DNA of 64,000 nt from assembly GCF_900086725.1 (NCBI RefSeq), contig NZ_LT574838.1, forward strand, positions 1,649,650 through 1,713,649. Direction: 5' to 3'. The position numbers were made by a program, and so were the translations under genes. The notes below the pieces were generated by a model, which was not told the origin of the DNA, made no database searches, and worked only from the letters and a program-made list of their open reading frames with translations. The stretch is from Bariatricus massiliensis (lineage in GTDB: Bacteria; Bacillota; Clostridia; Lachnospirales; Lachnospiraceae). This document shows positions 49,394 to 56,944 of the stretch, piece after piece; position 1 is the first letter of the stretch, and each line of letters opens with the position of its first letter.

Positions 49394-52183
49394 TTATGAT
49401 TTGAAGTCTTCTTCCTTCAAAATGATGCGGTCTGCTTCATCAGTACTCTTTCCGAATACCCGTTTCACCAGATGCTTCACATTAGCTTTCTGGGAATGTT
49501 CAATAGCTTCATCCATTATCTCTTTTACTTCGGCGACAGTTACTGCGTGGTCTTCCCTCTGCATCATATCAATTCTGCTGTAGAGAGCCAAAATTCCCAT
49601 TTCATCGATGCGGTATCCGTTCTCCTTGGCATAAGTCTGGCCAAAAGTCACAAGCTCATCATTAATGAAAATCGGCAGTTCCAATCTAGAAGTAAACTTT
49701 TTCTTGAATTCAGGATTAGCCGCAAACAGTTTCTCCAATGGCTTTCTCTGCTCTTCCAGCACGAACAGAAGCTCATTTGTCTGTTCTTCCATCAACTCAT
49801 TTAACTCACGTACGGTGCGGGCATTCATTTTTGCCGCTTTTTCAATAATAATTGCGCCTCCGTTAAGCTTATCTATGATAGTGCTGATTTCCTTTTTATT
49901 GAGTGAGTCGCCGGTTACTATAGCAACTTTACCCTGTTTTAGTTTACGTTGTTTCTGAATCGCTTTTACAATATCAACGGCAAGTACTGTCTTACCTGAG
50001 CCTTTCCGGCCAATAACCAGAATATTACCTGTGCGGGAAGTTCCATATCGATTCTTACATCTCTTGTCATTTTCCAGCACTTCAACAATCTGCTCACTAA
50101 CTCCGCGGATAGGCACAAAATAAGAAAATAGCTTTTTCTGTTCCTCCGTCAATCCTACCTTTAAACCGATTTCACTGGTGGCGCTCAAGTCATAGCGTCC
50201 CTGAACAACAAATCCCGTGTCGAACTTATTCATACGGGCCGTGATTTCTTCCTCGGAAGGTTCCTCAATTTCAAGAACCGCTTCTTTTTTCTTCGGCTGA
50301 GGCTTTATGTCAGGCAGTACTCTCGTCTCAGAAGCGGCTGCCGCAGAAGCTTTCCTGCGCGGCCTGCGAACCGGCTCGGGCTCCGGAATTGGCTCCGGTT
50401 CATACTCGTCGTCGTCCTCATATTCGTCGTCCTCGTCGTAGTATTCTTCCTCGCCTTCATACTCTTCGTCGTCTTCGTACTCTTCGTCGTCCTCGTACTC
50501 TTCGTCGTCCTCGTACTCTACTTCTTCGTCTTCGTACTCTTCGTCGTCTTCGTACTCTTCCTCGTCCTCGTCTTCGTACTCTTCTTCGTCGTCTTCGTAC
50601 TCTTCTTCGTCGTCCTCGTACTCTTCGTCGTCCTCGTACTCTACTTCGTCGTCTTCGTACTCTTCTTCGTCGTCCTCGTACTCTACTTCTTCGTCCTCGT
50701 ACTCTTCGTCGTCTTCGTACTCTTCTTCGTCGTCTTCGTACTCTTCTTCGTCTTCGTACTCTTCTTCGTCTTCGTACTCTTCCTCGTCGTCTTCGTACTC
50801 TTCTTCGTCTTCGTACTCTTCTTCGTCGTCTTCGTACTCTTCTTCTTCGTCTTCGTATTCTTCCTCGTCGTCGGACTCCTCTTCATCTTCATCAAGGTGG
50901 AGAAGTTCTACAACGTTGCCCATATTCTCTACTTCTTCCTCTTCTTCAGGCTCGTCCTCATATTCTACGGCAGTAAGGAATTCCGAATCCTCTTCGTCCA
51001 TCGGCTCAGGCTCTGTACCATTTTCCAACTCTTCCATCAATTTTCTGATATCTTCAGATAAAATAGTCTTTGTATCTTGTGGCACAGCGCTCTCATCGCT
51101 TTCCTGTTCAACCTTCTTTGCTTTTTTCTTTTCTATTTCTTTTTTATTCTTTTCAATTATCTTTGCGTTTTCCTTCTGTGTTTCTTCCCAATTGGACAGA
51201 ATCTCTTCTATCTTCATCTGTCCCGTAATCTGAGGATCATCCTCTTCTTCTTTGGCAGCCACATCGACGCCGCTGGCTACAGCCACACCAGTCTTCAAGA
51301 CATCCGCAAGACTTGCGCCTGTGATTGTAGTCACAATCTCAGACGTATTCTCAATCTTAGTTCTCGGCCTTGGAGGCTGCGGTCTTTCATCAGGAAGACT
51401 CTCCAAATCAGGTTCGATAATCTCTGCCATCGGTTCCGGCAGATCAGGCAGATCTATACTTCCGGTAACATGCACATTCTCTCTGATCTTCTGGGATATT
51501 CTCGGATCCGGCGCCGGACGCTCTTTCGGCTTTTTAAACATCGGTTTCTTTTTGACAGGCGCTGCCTTGCCCGCATTCCGCTGATCATACTTTTCTTGCT
51601 GCAGCGGAGTCAAAGGCTTATATTTCATCTTAAGCTCCATAGCCTGATAGACATATTTGCCCTCGCTGAACCAGAGTATCAAATCATCACACTCTTCCAA
51701 ACACTCTGCTGTCATCCCTGCTTCATGATACAGCTTGGCCAGCTCAAAGGCCCATTTTTCTACATACTCTGCCCGCTTAAATTCTTCCAGCGCTTCAATC
51801 TGCTGCGCCAGCGGTGCATTCTGTGCTTTTAATATTTTATATCGGAGAATATGCTGATTCGGATCCTTCGGCGCAATCTTCACATATTCCTCGTAACAAT
51901 CCATTGCCTCTTCCAGCTCATTTGTCTTCAATGCCAGAAGGCCTAAACGGTACACAATCTTTCGGCTTGTGGGAGCTTTGTCATAAGCGATAAATAAGAT
52001 ATCACGAGCCTTCTGGAACTCACCGGTATTCTCATATATCTCACTTACAGTCGAAAGCATAGACGTATTCTTGACCTTCCTCCAGTCAATCGTATCTGCA
52101 ATTTCCATCGCTTTCCTATAAGACTTATTCTCCACGTATTCAAGCATCTGTTCTGTTTTTACGCGATATTCATATTTATCCAA
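49394..52183 (-). CDS. TPR / acidic-repeat / degenerate AAA domain protein
   Basis: 929 residues in three parts. Residues 1-200 form helical TPR-like repeats (AYDKAPTSRKIVYRLGLLALKTNELEEAMDCYEEYV). Residues ~200-390 are a Lys/Pro-rich linker and coiled region. Residues ~390-600 are almost only Glu, Asp and Tyr in EYEDDEEEYED units. The last ~290 residues form an AAA-like domain with Walker A GRKGSGKT (about 721-728). At the Walker B place the sequence is GGAIIIEKAAKM, so the usual Asp-Glu pair (IDEA) is Glu-Lys. It may therefore bind but not efficiently hydrolyse ATP. The TKM/FTSRLELPIF region resembles CbxX/SpoVK-type AAA lids. No family name known to me; scaffold or stress role is speculation. 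Confidence 0.8.
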   Translation of the reverse strand: MDKYEYRVKTEQMLEYVENKSYRKAMEIADTIDWRKVKNTSMLSTVSEIYENTGEFQKARDILFIAYDKAPTSRKIVYRLGLLALKTNELEEAMDCYEEYVKIAPKDPNQHILRYKILKAQNAPLAQQIEALEEFKRAEYVEKWAFELAKLYHEAGMTAECLEECDDLILWFSEGKYVYQAMELKMKYKPLTPLQQEKYDQRNAGKAAPVKKKPMFKKPKERPAPDPRISQKIRENVHVTGSIDLPDLPEPMAEIIEPDLESLPDERPQPPRPRTKIENTSEIVTTITGASLADVLKTGVAVASGVDVAAKEEEDDPQITGQMKIEEILSNWEETQKENAKIIEKNKKEIEKKKAKKVEQESDESAVPQDTKTILSEDIRKLMEELENGTEPEPMDEEDSEFLTAVEYEDEPEEEEEVENMGNVVELLHLDEDEEESDDEEEYEDEEEEYEDDEEEYEDEEEYEDDEEEYEDEEEYEDEEEYEDDEEEYEDDEEYEDEEVEYEDDEEEYEDDEVEYEDDEEYEDDEEEYEDDEEEYEDEDEEEYEDDEEYEDEEVEYEDDEEYEDDEEYEDDEEYEGEEEYYDEDDEYEDDDEYEPEPIPEPEPVRRPRRKASAAAASETRVLPDIKPQPKKKEAVLEIEEPSEEEITARMNKFDTGFVVQGRYDLSATSEIGLKVGLTEEQKKLFSYFVPIRGVSEQIVEVLENDKRCKNRYGTSRTGNILVIGRKGSGKTVLAVDIVKAIQKQRKLKQGKVAIVTGDSLNKKEISTIIDKLNGGAIIIEKAAKMNARTVRELNELMEEQTNELLFVLEEQRKPLEKLFAANPEFKKKFTSRLELPIFINDELVTFGQTYAKENGYRIDEMGILALYSRIDMMQREDHAVTVAEVKEIMDEAIEHSQKANVKHLVKRVFGKSTDEADRIILKEEDFKS
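50403..50880 (-). repeat. Microsatellite-like DNA encoding the acidic Glu/Asp/Tyr repeat
   Basis: About 480 bp made of short variants of TACTCTTCGTCGTC on the plus strand, encoding EYED/DEE units in frame. Units are 12, 15, 18 or 21 bp, always multiples of three, so length changes keep the reading frame. The opposite strand is open for a long Arg-rich frame, which is only a consequence of the composition. Confidence 0.9.
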
Positions 52184-52221
52184 CGTCTCTCACCTCATAC
52201 TAAATACATTTTTACTACATA

Positions 52222-52250
52222 AGTGTATCATAACGTTTAGTCAAAGTCAA
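52222..52250 (-). promoter_or_regulatory. Likely promoter of the acidic AAA-like gene
   Basis: TTGACT (52245-52250), 17-bp spacer, TACACT (52222-52227) on the minus strand, 39 bp upstream of the ATG. This gives the protein gene its own promoter, separate from the distal one at 53317-53345. Confidence 0.5.
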
Positions 52251-52328
52251 AAAAATAGCAGTAATTTCCGCAAAAATATTAAGAAAATGTTACAGAAATT
52301 ATAACTTTTGGAAACGCACACACAATGA

Positions 52329-52362
52329 AACAGCCATTATAATATGAATTATAATGGCTGTT
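52329..52362. terminator. Hairpin at the end of the AT-rich non-coding region
   Basis: 15-bp perfect stem AACAGCCATTATAAT with a 4-nt loop. The plus side continues CTCTATTTAGTTTTATTTTA, the minus side TTCATTGTG. It could end a minus-strand transcript arriving from 53310, but its U-tract is poor in that direction. A second palindrome GGAATCAA-A-TTGATTCC lies at 52399-52415. Confidence 0.5.
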
Positions 52363-53310
52363 CTCTATTTAGTTTTATTTTATTTATTTTTAATCGGAGG
52401 AATCAAATTGATTCCCGTCCTTGTGAGCTATATAAAATTTTATATTTAATATAATTCAAAGTTCAGATTTAATTTTTATATTTCTATATCAATCTATCTG
52501 GATATCTTATTTATATTCCCTCAATCTTCATATAAATATCTTACTTAGTTATTCCTATCTATAACCCTTCAAACTATTATCAGCGCCCTTATCATTTAAT
52601 AATAATTCTAATAAGCTATTCCGTCTATAACTGATATTTATATAATTGTTCTCATATAAATCTGATATTATTAGTTAATGTTTCTTCACACATCTTCTAA
52701 TGCTTTGAATTACTGTGGTATTTATCTCAATATGTCTGCAAATTATGAATCTTAGTAATAATCTTTATCGGCTTAATCTACATCTCCGATTTCTTAATCA
52801 TTTTTTTCTGGTGCCGATTATTATCTATGGTAAAGGCTCATCTCACAAGAACTTTCATTTGCCATACCACTAACATATTGAGTTGTAAATTCGAAATTGT
52901 CCAACGGTCAAAGCCTCCATTTCCACTTATTTCCAAAATTCTTTTAAAAGTTAAACTTTAATTTTTAATTATTGTCCTATTTTTTAATTTAAAATATCTA
53001 ATTATAGAAACTTGGAATTAAAAAACTTTGTTGCTATTATGGATTATCAGTTATAAAAGTTTGATATGTTATAAATCTCATCTACGAAACACTCATAAAC
53101 CAAACATATAACGCGCCCTTTTAAAACTTTCTAATCTTCAAATAACAATTACTTTTTAATTGCATTTCTAAGTTAAATTACTTTAATTCTTAAATTATTA
53201 AAACCATTAGAGCTTTAATAATTATTTTAAAATAGAAACGATAGTTAAAAATTATGAAGCTACTTTTTTGAAATTCCCTTTCTCGTCAGGAGTTTCTTTT
53301 CTTTTGGATT
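52363..53310 (-). ncRNA. AT-rich non-coding region with its own promoter; candidate large structured RNA
   Basis: About 950 bp of markedly AT-rich DNA with no reading frame over 60 codons on either strand. A near-perfect promoter stands at its minus-strand 5' end (53317-53345) and hairpins at its 3' end (52399-52415, 52329-52362). Interspersed short complementary segments occur (for example ATCGG and CCGAT around 52780-52820, GTTATA and TATAAC around 53040-53120). Islands of GC-containing sequence also appear, such as AGGACGGGAATC and GGAGGCTTTGACCGTTGGAC. I cannot assign it to a known RNA class. Alternatives are a decayed gene or a spacer. Confidence 0.4.
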
Positions 53311-53316
53311 GACTTT

Positions 53317-53345
53317 ATAATATCACTGCGCCTTTCTTTTGTCAA
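53317..53345 (-). promoter_or_regulatory. Consensus promoter reading into the AT-rich non-coding region
   Basis: TTGACA (53340-53345), exact 17-bp spacer, TATTAT (53317-53322) on the minus strand. There is no coding gene for 1.1 kb downstream. It is divergent from the bioY promoter about 110 bp away. Confidence 0.7.
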
Positions 53346-53429
53346 TACTATTTTTGATTATTTTTTAAGTTTTTTTATTATTGATTATCATAAACTTAAT
53401 TATCTGAATATTCAGTCGGTAGGGATTGT

Positions 53430-53482
53430 TTGTTAACTCTATTATATTTTTGGTTGACAATAGTTATCACTTATATTATTAT
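53430..53482 (+). promoter_or_regulatory. BirA operator overlapping the bioY promoter
   Basis: TTGTTAAC (53430-53437), 15 bp, GTTGACAA (53453-53460) matches the divided biotin-repressor site of Firmicutes. Its right half contains the -35 box TTGACA (53454-53459), with TATTAT (53477-53482) 17 bp on. Biotin-bound BirA would block this promoter. Confidence 0.8.
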
Positions 53483-53551
53483 GTCTTCAGAGTTCAAAAT
53501 AAGGCTTTTACTTATGTCTTATCACTAAAACGAAAAAGGAGCGTAACCACT

Positions 53552-54121
53552 ATGCACAAAACCTCAGCAAACTTTCAAGCCAGTATGAACACCAGACAAA
53601 TGGTTCTTATTGCTCTCATGACCGCAGTCACCTGTATTCTGGCCCCTTTCTCCATACCTATTCCCATAAGCCCTGTTCCCATATCCTTGACTAATCTTGT
53701 CCTCTATATCAGCGTCTTTATTTTGTCATGGAAACAGGCCACACTGAGTTACGCAGTATATCTGCTGCTCGGCATTGCCGGGCTTCCAGTGTTTTCCGGG
53801 TTTGCAGGGGGGCTTGCCAAAGTGGCTGGCCCTACAGGCGGTTATCTGGCCGGTTTTATTTTTCTAACTATTTTGTCTGGATTCGTAATACAAAAATCAT
53901 CGGGAAAATATCGGTATCTCTTCTATACACTAGGCCTGCTTCTTGGCACGGCAGTCATGTATGTCTTTGGAACATTTTGGCTTGCCGCACAGATGAACCT
54001 GACCTTCGCACAGGGTTTAGCGGTCGGAGTCCTTCCTTACCTTCCTGTAGACATTATAAAAATCGTCATTGCATTGGTTCTTGGGCCGATATTAAGGAAA
54101 AGATTGTGCAATATCCATTAA
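53552..54121 (+). CDS. bioY: Biotin transporter substrate-binding subunit BioY
   Basis: 189-residue S-component of an ECF transporter with six predicted helices. The BioY pattern is clear: TRQMVLIALMTAVTCILAPFSIPIPISPVPISL, LLLGIAGLPVFSGFAGG, and GPTGGYLAGFI. It imports biotin, alone or with an energy-coupling module encoded elsewhere. ATG at 53552 follows AAGGAG by about 10 bp; an ATG at 53585 would shorten the N-terminus. The overlapping BirA operator supports biotin control. The leader of about 65 nt shows nothing further. Confidence 0.93.
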   Translation: MHKTSANFQASMNTRQMVLIALMTAVTCILAPFSIPIPISPVPISLTNLVLYISVFILSWKQATLSYAVYLLLGIAGLPVFSGFAGGLAKVAGPTGGYLAGFIFLTILSGFVIQKSSGKYRYLFYTLGLLLGTAVMYVFGTFWLAAQMNLTFAQGLAVGVLPYLPVDIIKIVIALVLGPILRKRLCNIH

Positions 54122-54207
54122 ATTTATAATATGCAAAAAATCCCCTTTCTTCTTTTCCACCATTTGTGCTAAACTAAAAGTAATGTAACCGCGAAAGGAG
54201 ATTTAAA

Positions 54208-55617
54208 ATGGGAGGTTTTTTTGGAGTTGCTTCAAAAAATGACTGCACTCTTGATTTGTTTTATGGAGTAGATTATCATTCTCACCTCGGAACTAGAAGA
54301 GGCGGGATGGCTACGCACGGACAGGATGGATTTAACCGTGCGATTCACAATATTGAAAATTCACCATTTCGTACGAAATTTGAACGGGATGTAGAAGAAC
54401 TGAAGGGGAACTTAGGAATCGGCTGTATTTCAGACTTTGAGCCGCAGCCCCTCTTAATCCAATCACACATTGGAAGCTTCGCTATCACTACCGTTGGAAA
54501 AATCAACAATATGGACAAGCTACTGAAAATTGTATATGAAAACGGCCATTCACATTTTCAGGAGATGAGCAACGGTCAGGTGAACGCTACGGAGCTCATC
54601 GCCGCGCTTATTAGTAAAAAGGATTCTTTTACCGAAGGTATCCGTTATGTGCAGTCGCTTGTCGATGGTTCCATGACACTTCTCCTTTTGACGGAAGAAG
54701 GCATCTATGCCGCAAGAGACCGTTTCGGCCGTACTCCTGTGGCCATAGGCAAGAAAAAAGATGCCTACTGTGTTTCTTTTGAGAGCTTTGCCTATATCAA
54801 TCTGGGTTACACAAATTATAAGGAATTAGGCCCCGGTGAGATTGTATATATTACTCCCGAGAGTGTGGAGACGGTCAGCGCTCCCTGTGAAAAGATGCGT
54901 ATATGCTCTTTCCTCTGGGTATACTACGGGTACCCCACCTCTTCTTATGAAGGTGTCAATGTAGAGCAGATGCGTTACAATTGTGGAAGTCTTCTTGCCA
55001 AGCGCGATGAAGGGACTGTCGAGCCTGACTGTATCGCCGGTGTGCCCGACTCTGGAATCGCCCACGCCATTGGGTATGCCAATGAATCCGGTATTCCCTA
55101 CGCCCGGCCATTCATCAAGTATACCCCGACTTGGCCTCGTTCTTTCATGCCGACCAGCCAGAACCAAAGGAATCTCATCGCACGTATGAAACTGATTCCC
55201 GTTCAGTCGCTGATTGAAGACCGCAGACTTCTTCTAATCGATGATTCCATCGTACGTGGAACGCAGCTGCGTGAGACCACCGAATTCCTATATCACAGCG
55301 GAGCCAAAGAAGTTCATGTCCGTCCGGCATGTCCGCCACTGTTGTACGGCTGCAAATACCTCAATTTCTCCCGTTCTAAATCCGAATTGGATTTAATTAC
55401 AAGAAGGATTATCAAAGAATGGGAAGGGGACAATGATGAGAAATATCTGTCCGAGTACGCAGACCCTAACAGCGACCGTTATCAAAAGCTGTTGGACGAA
55501 ATCCGCCGTCAGCAGAATTTCACTTCACTGCGCTATCACCGTCTGGACGACTTGATCGAGGCAATCGGCATTGACTCCTGCAAGCTCTGCACCTACTGTT
55601 TTAACGGAGTAGAATAA
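54208..55617 (+). CDS. Amidophosphoribosyltransferase-like protein lacking the glutaminase cysteine
   Basis: 469 residues, PurF family. PurF normally starts MCGI/MCGF, with Cys1 after Met removal as the nucleophile that hydrolyses glutamine. Here it starts MGGFFGVAS, so that residue is Gly. The rest of the N-terminal domain (YHSHLGTRRGGMATH; ARDRFGRTPVAIG) and the PRPP-binding loop (LLLIDDSIVRGTQLRETT, about 341-358) are intact. Cys residues in CPPLLYGC and CKLCTYC near the C-terminus match the Fe-S ligand positions of clostridial and Bacillus PurF. It may use free ammonia, or work as a regulator, or make a different PRPP-derived product. Not in a purine operon. Confidence 0.85.
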   Translation: MGGFFGVASKNDCTLDLFYGVDYHSHLGTRRGGMATHGQDGFNRAIHNIENSPFRTKFERDVEELKGNLGIGCISDFEPQPLLIQSHIGSFAITTVGKINNMDKLLKIVYENGHSHFQEMSNGQVNATELIAALISKKDSFTEGIRYVQSLVDGSMTLLLLTEEGIYAARDRFGRTPVAIGKKKDAYCVSFESFAYINLGYTNYKELGPGEIVYITPESVETVSAPCEKMRICSFLWVYYGYPTSSYEGVNVEQMRYNCGSLLAKRDEGTVEPDCIAGVPDSGIAHAIGYANESGIPYARPFIKYTPTWPRSFMPTSQNQRNLIARMKLIPVQSLIEDRRLLLIDDSIVRGTQLRETTEFLYHSGAKEVHVRPACPPLLYGCKYLNFSRSKSELDLITRRIIKEWEGDNDEKYLSEYADPNSDRYQKLLDEIRRQQNFTSLRYHRLDDLIEAIGIDSCKLCTYCFNGVE

Positions 55618-55635
55618 AAATGACAAAAGGGACAC

Positions 55636-55663
55636 GGTGTAACCTCAGAAATGGGGTTGCACC
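55636..55663 (+). terminator. Terminator after the PurF-like gene
   Basis: 9-bp stem GGTGTAACC/GGTTGCACC (one G-U type mismatch) with a 10-nt loop, then ATTTTCTTTTG. Convergent DUF4180 gene follows. Confidence 0.65.
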
Positions 55664-55707
55664 ATTTTCTTTTGCTTACATTTTGAATAAAAATCGGCGC
55701 TTCTCCA

Positions 55708-56106
55708 TTATCGCTCATAATTCTCTTTCTTTTCTAATTTGGAATATCCACAGAGTTTATCCACGGCAAGAGAAGCATTTGACTGAAAATAAATATCTTT
55801 TCCTCTATTGCTCTCGTACATAAAATCTCTTAACGGCTTGCTTGTATAATGGGAGAAATCACCGTATATAGCAAATTTCACTCCATAATTTATAAACTTT
55901 TGAAGGATCTCTCCTGCCATACAGGTACTCAAAATAAAGAAATCATCTACAATCGCTTCTTTATTTACCGCAATATTTTCACATCCGGTTTCAAACTTTA
56001 CACTCATAATTAGATTAAGCGCTGTCTGAATATCCGTAATTAAGTGTTCGTCGCTATAGATAACAGCAACAGATACATTATTCTTTTTTACAACTTCTGT
56101 TTTCAT
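55708..56106 (-). CDS. DUF4180 domain protein
   Basis: 132 residues matching DUF4180: IQTALNLIMSVKFETGCENIAVNKEAIVDDFFILSTCMAGEILQKFINYGVKFAIYGDFSHYTSKPLRDFMYESNRG. The family has no known activity; members are small cytoplasmic proteins often next to TetR-type regulators. Here it follows a TetR gene by about 70 bp on the same strand. Start at 56106 follows GGAG; a non-ATG start further upstream is less likely. Confidence 0.82.
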   Translation of the reverse strand: MKTEVVKKNNVSVAVIYSDEHLITDIQTALNLIMSVKFETGCENIAVNKEAIVDDFFILSTCMAGEILQKFINYGVKFAIYGDFSHYTSKPLRDFMYESNRGKDIYFQSNASLAVDKLCGYSKLEKKENYER

Positions 56107-56177
56107 TTTTATCTCCATCAATTCTAATATTTAATAGTTCGTCTGGCATTTTTGGTGTTGTTCATGGGGGTCTCCTG

Positions 56178-56756
56178 TTATTCGTATAAAGTATCAATCA
56201 AGTGGTCAGCCATAAAATCAAAAACTTCCAAATGATTTTTTGGCAAAATATCTTTGTTTTTGATATTCATAATCAGCGAATAGATAACGGAAATAGCCAT
56301 ATTGACATCACCTTTAAGTTTCAAAGCAGGGTGACTGGAAAAAAGTTGTCTGCTTAATTCTCCTGCTTGTTCCATTTCTTTTGCCTGTTCCTCTGATAGT
56401 TTGTTCATTAAAATTGTATAGTCGGTAGTATCCGAACCGTACAAAAAAGAATTCTTATCATAAGCTCGATAGATAAGCTTCAAGGCTTTTACCACACCTG
56501 ATTTTCCTTTTTCTTCTTTCATTGCCGCCGCAGCCATTTCACAAATTTCACGCTGTACAGAGCATAATACCTCACAAAAAAGAGCTTCTTTCGACTCAAA
56601 AAAAAGATAAAATGCTCCTTTTGATATGCCAGCCTGTTTACATATTTCATCAACACTTGTTTTTTTATAGCCATACTGAGTCCAGTTCTGCTTGCAAATG
56701 TCACTCAAACTTTTTCTAATATTTTCTTTTTCTCTTTCAGAAAAGCTCCTTGCCAT
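56178..56756 (-). CDS. TetR-family transcriptional regulator
   Basis: 192 residues. N-terminal helix-turn-helix (IRKSLSDICKQNWTQYGYKKTSVDEICKQAGISKGAFYLFFESKEALF, about 13-60) and a helical ligand domain. The upstream palindrome TATGAC/GTCATA covers its start site, pointing to autorepression and control of the DUF4180 gene. Ligand unknown. Confidence 0.87.
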   Translation of the reverse strand: MARSFSEREKENIRKSLSDICKQNWTQYGYKKTSVDEICKQAGISKGAFYLFFESKEALFCEVLCSVQREICEMAAAAMKEEKGKSGVVKALKLIYRAYDKNSFLYGSDTTDYTILMNKLSEEQAKEMEQAGELSRQLFSSHPALKLKGDVNMAISVIYSLIMNIKNKDILPKNHLEVFDFMADHLIDTLYE

Positions 56757-56772
56757 AATTCAGCCTCCTTTA

Positions 56773-56832
56773 TATGACTAAAAATACCAATTCGGTCATA
56801 GTTATAATAACATTCAAATTCCCAAAAGTCAA
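56773..56832 (-). promoter_or_regulatory. Promoter and TetR-type operator
   Basis: TTGACT (56827-56832), 17-bp spacer, TATTAT (56804-56809) on the minus strand. The inverted repeat TATGAC-N16-GTCATA (56773-56800) begins right after the -10 box, over the expected start site. Confidence 0.65.
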
Positions 56833-56863
56833 TCAGGAAAAAAATTTACTTTTCGCACAAAAA

Positions 56864-56889
56864 CAGACAGAGTTTTTACACCCTGTCTG
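56864..56889 (-). terminator. Terminator after the beta-propeller gene
   Basis: 7-bp stem CAGACAG/CTGTCTG with a 12-nt loop; minus strand continues TTTTTGTG. Confidence 0.7.
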
Positions 56890-56944
56890 CTATTTGTTTA
56901 TGCGTAGATTATCTAAATGCGAATGTGACTGTCCCTTTTGTCTC

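Noticed and set aside
50389..50976. Long Arg/Leu/Thr-rich frame on the plus strand
   Set aside because: It is the complement of the Glu/Asp/Tyr-coding microsatellite; composition alone keeps it open.
53255..53300. Hammerhead ribozyme core (CTGACGAG followed by GAAA-like bases) in the AT-rich region, minus strand
   Set aside because: The needed CGAAAC after stem II and a matching stem III/cleavage triplet are not found.
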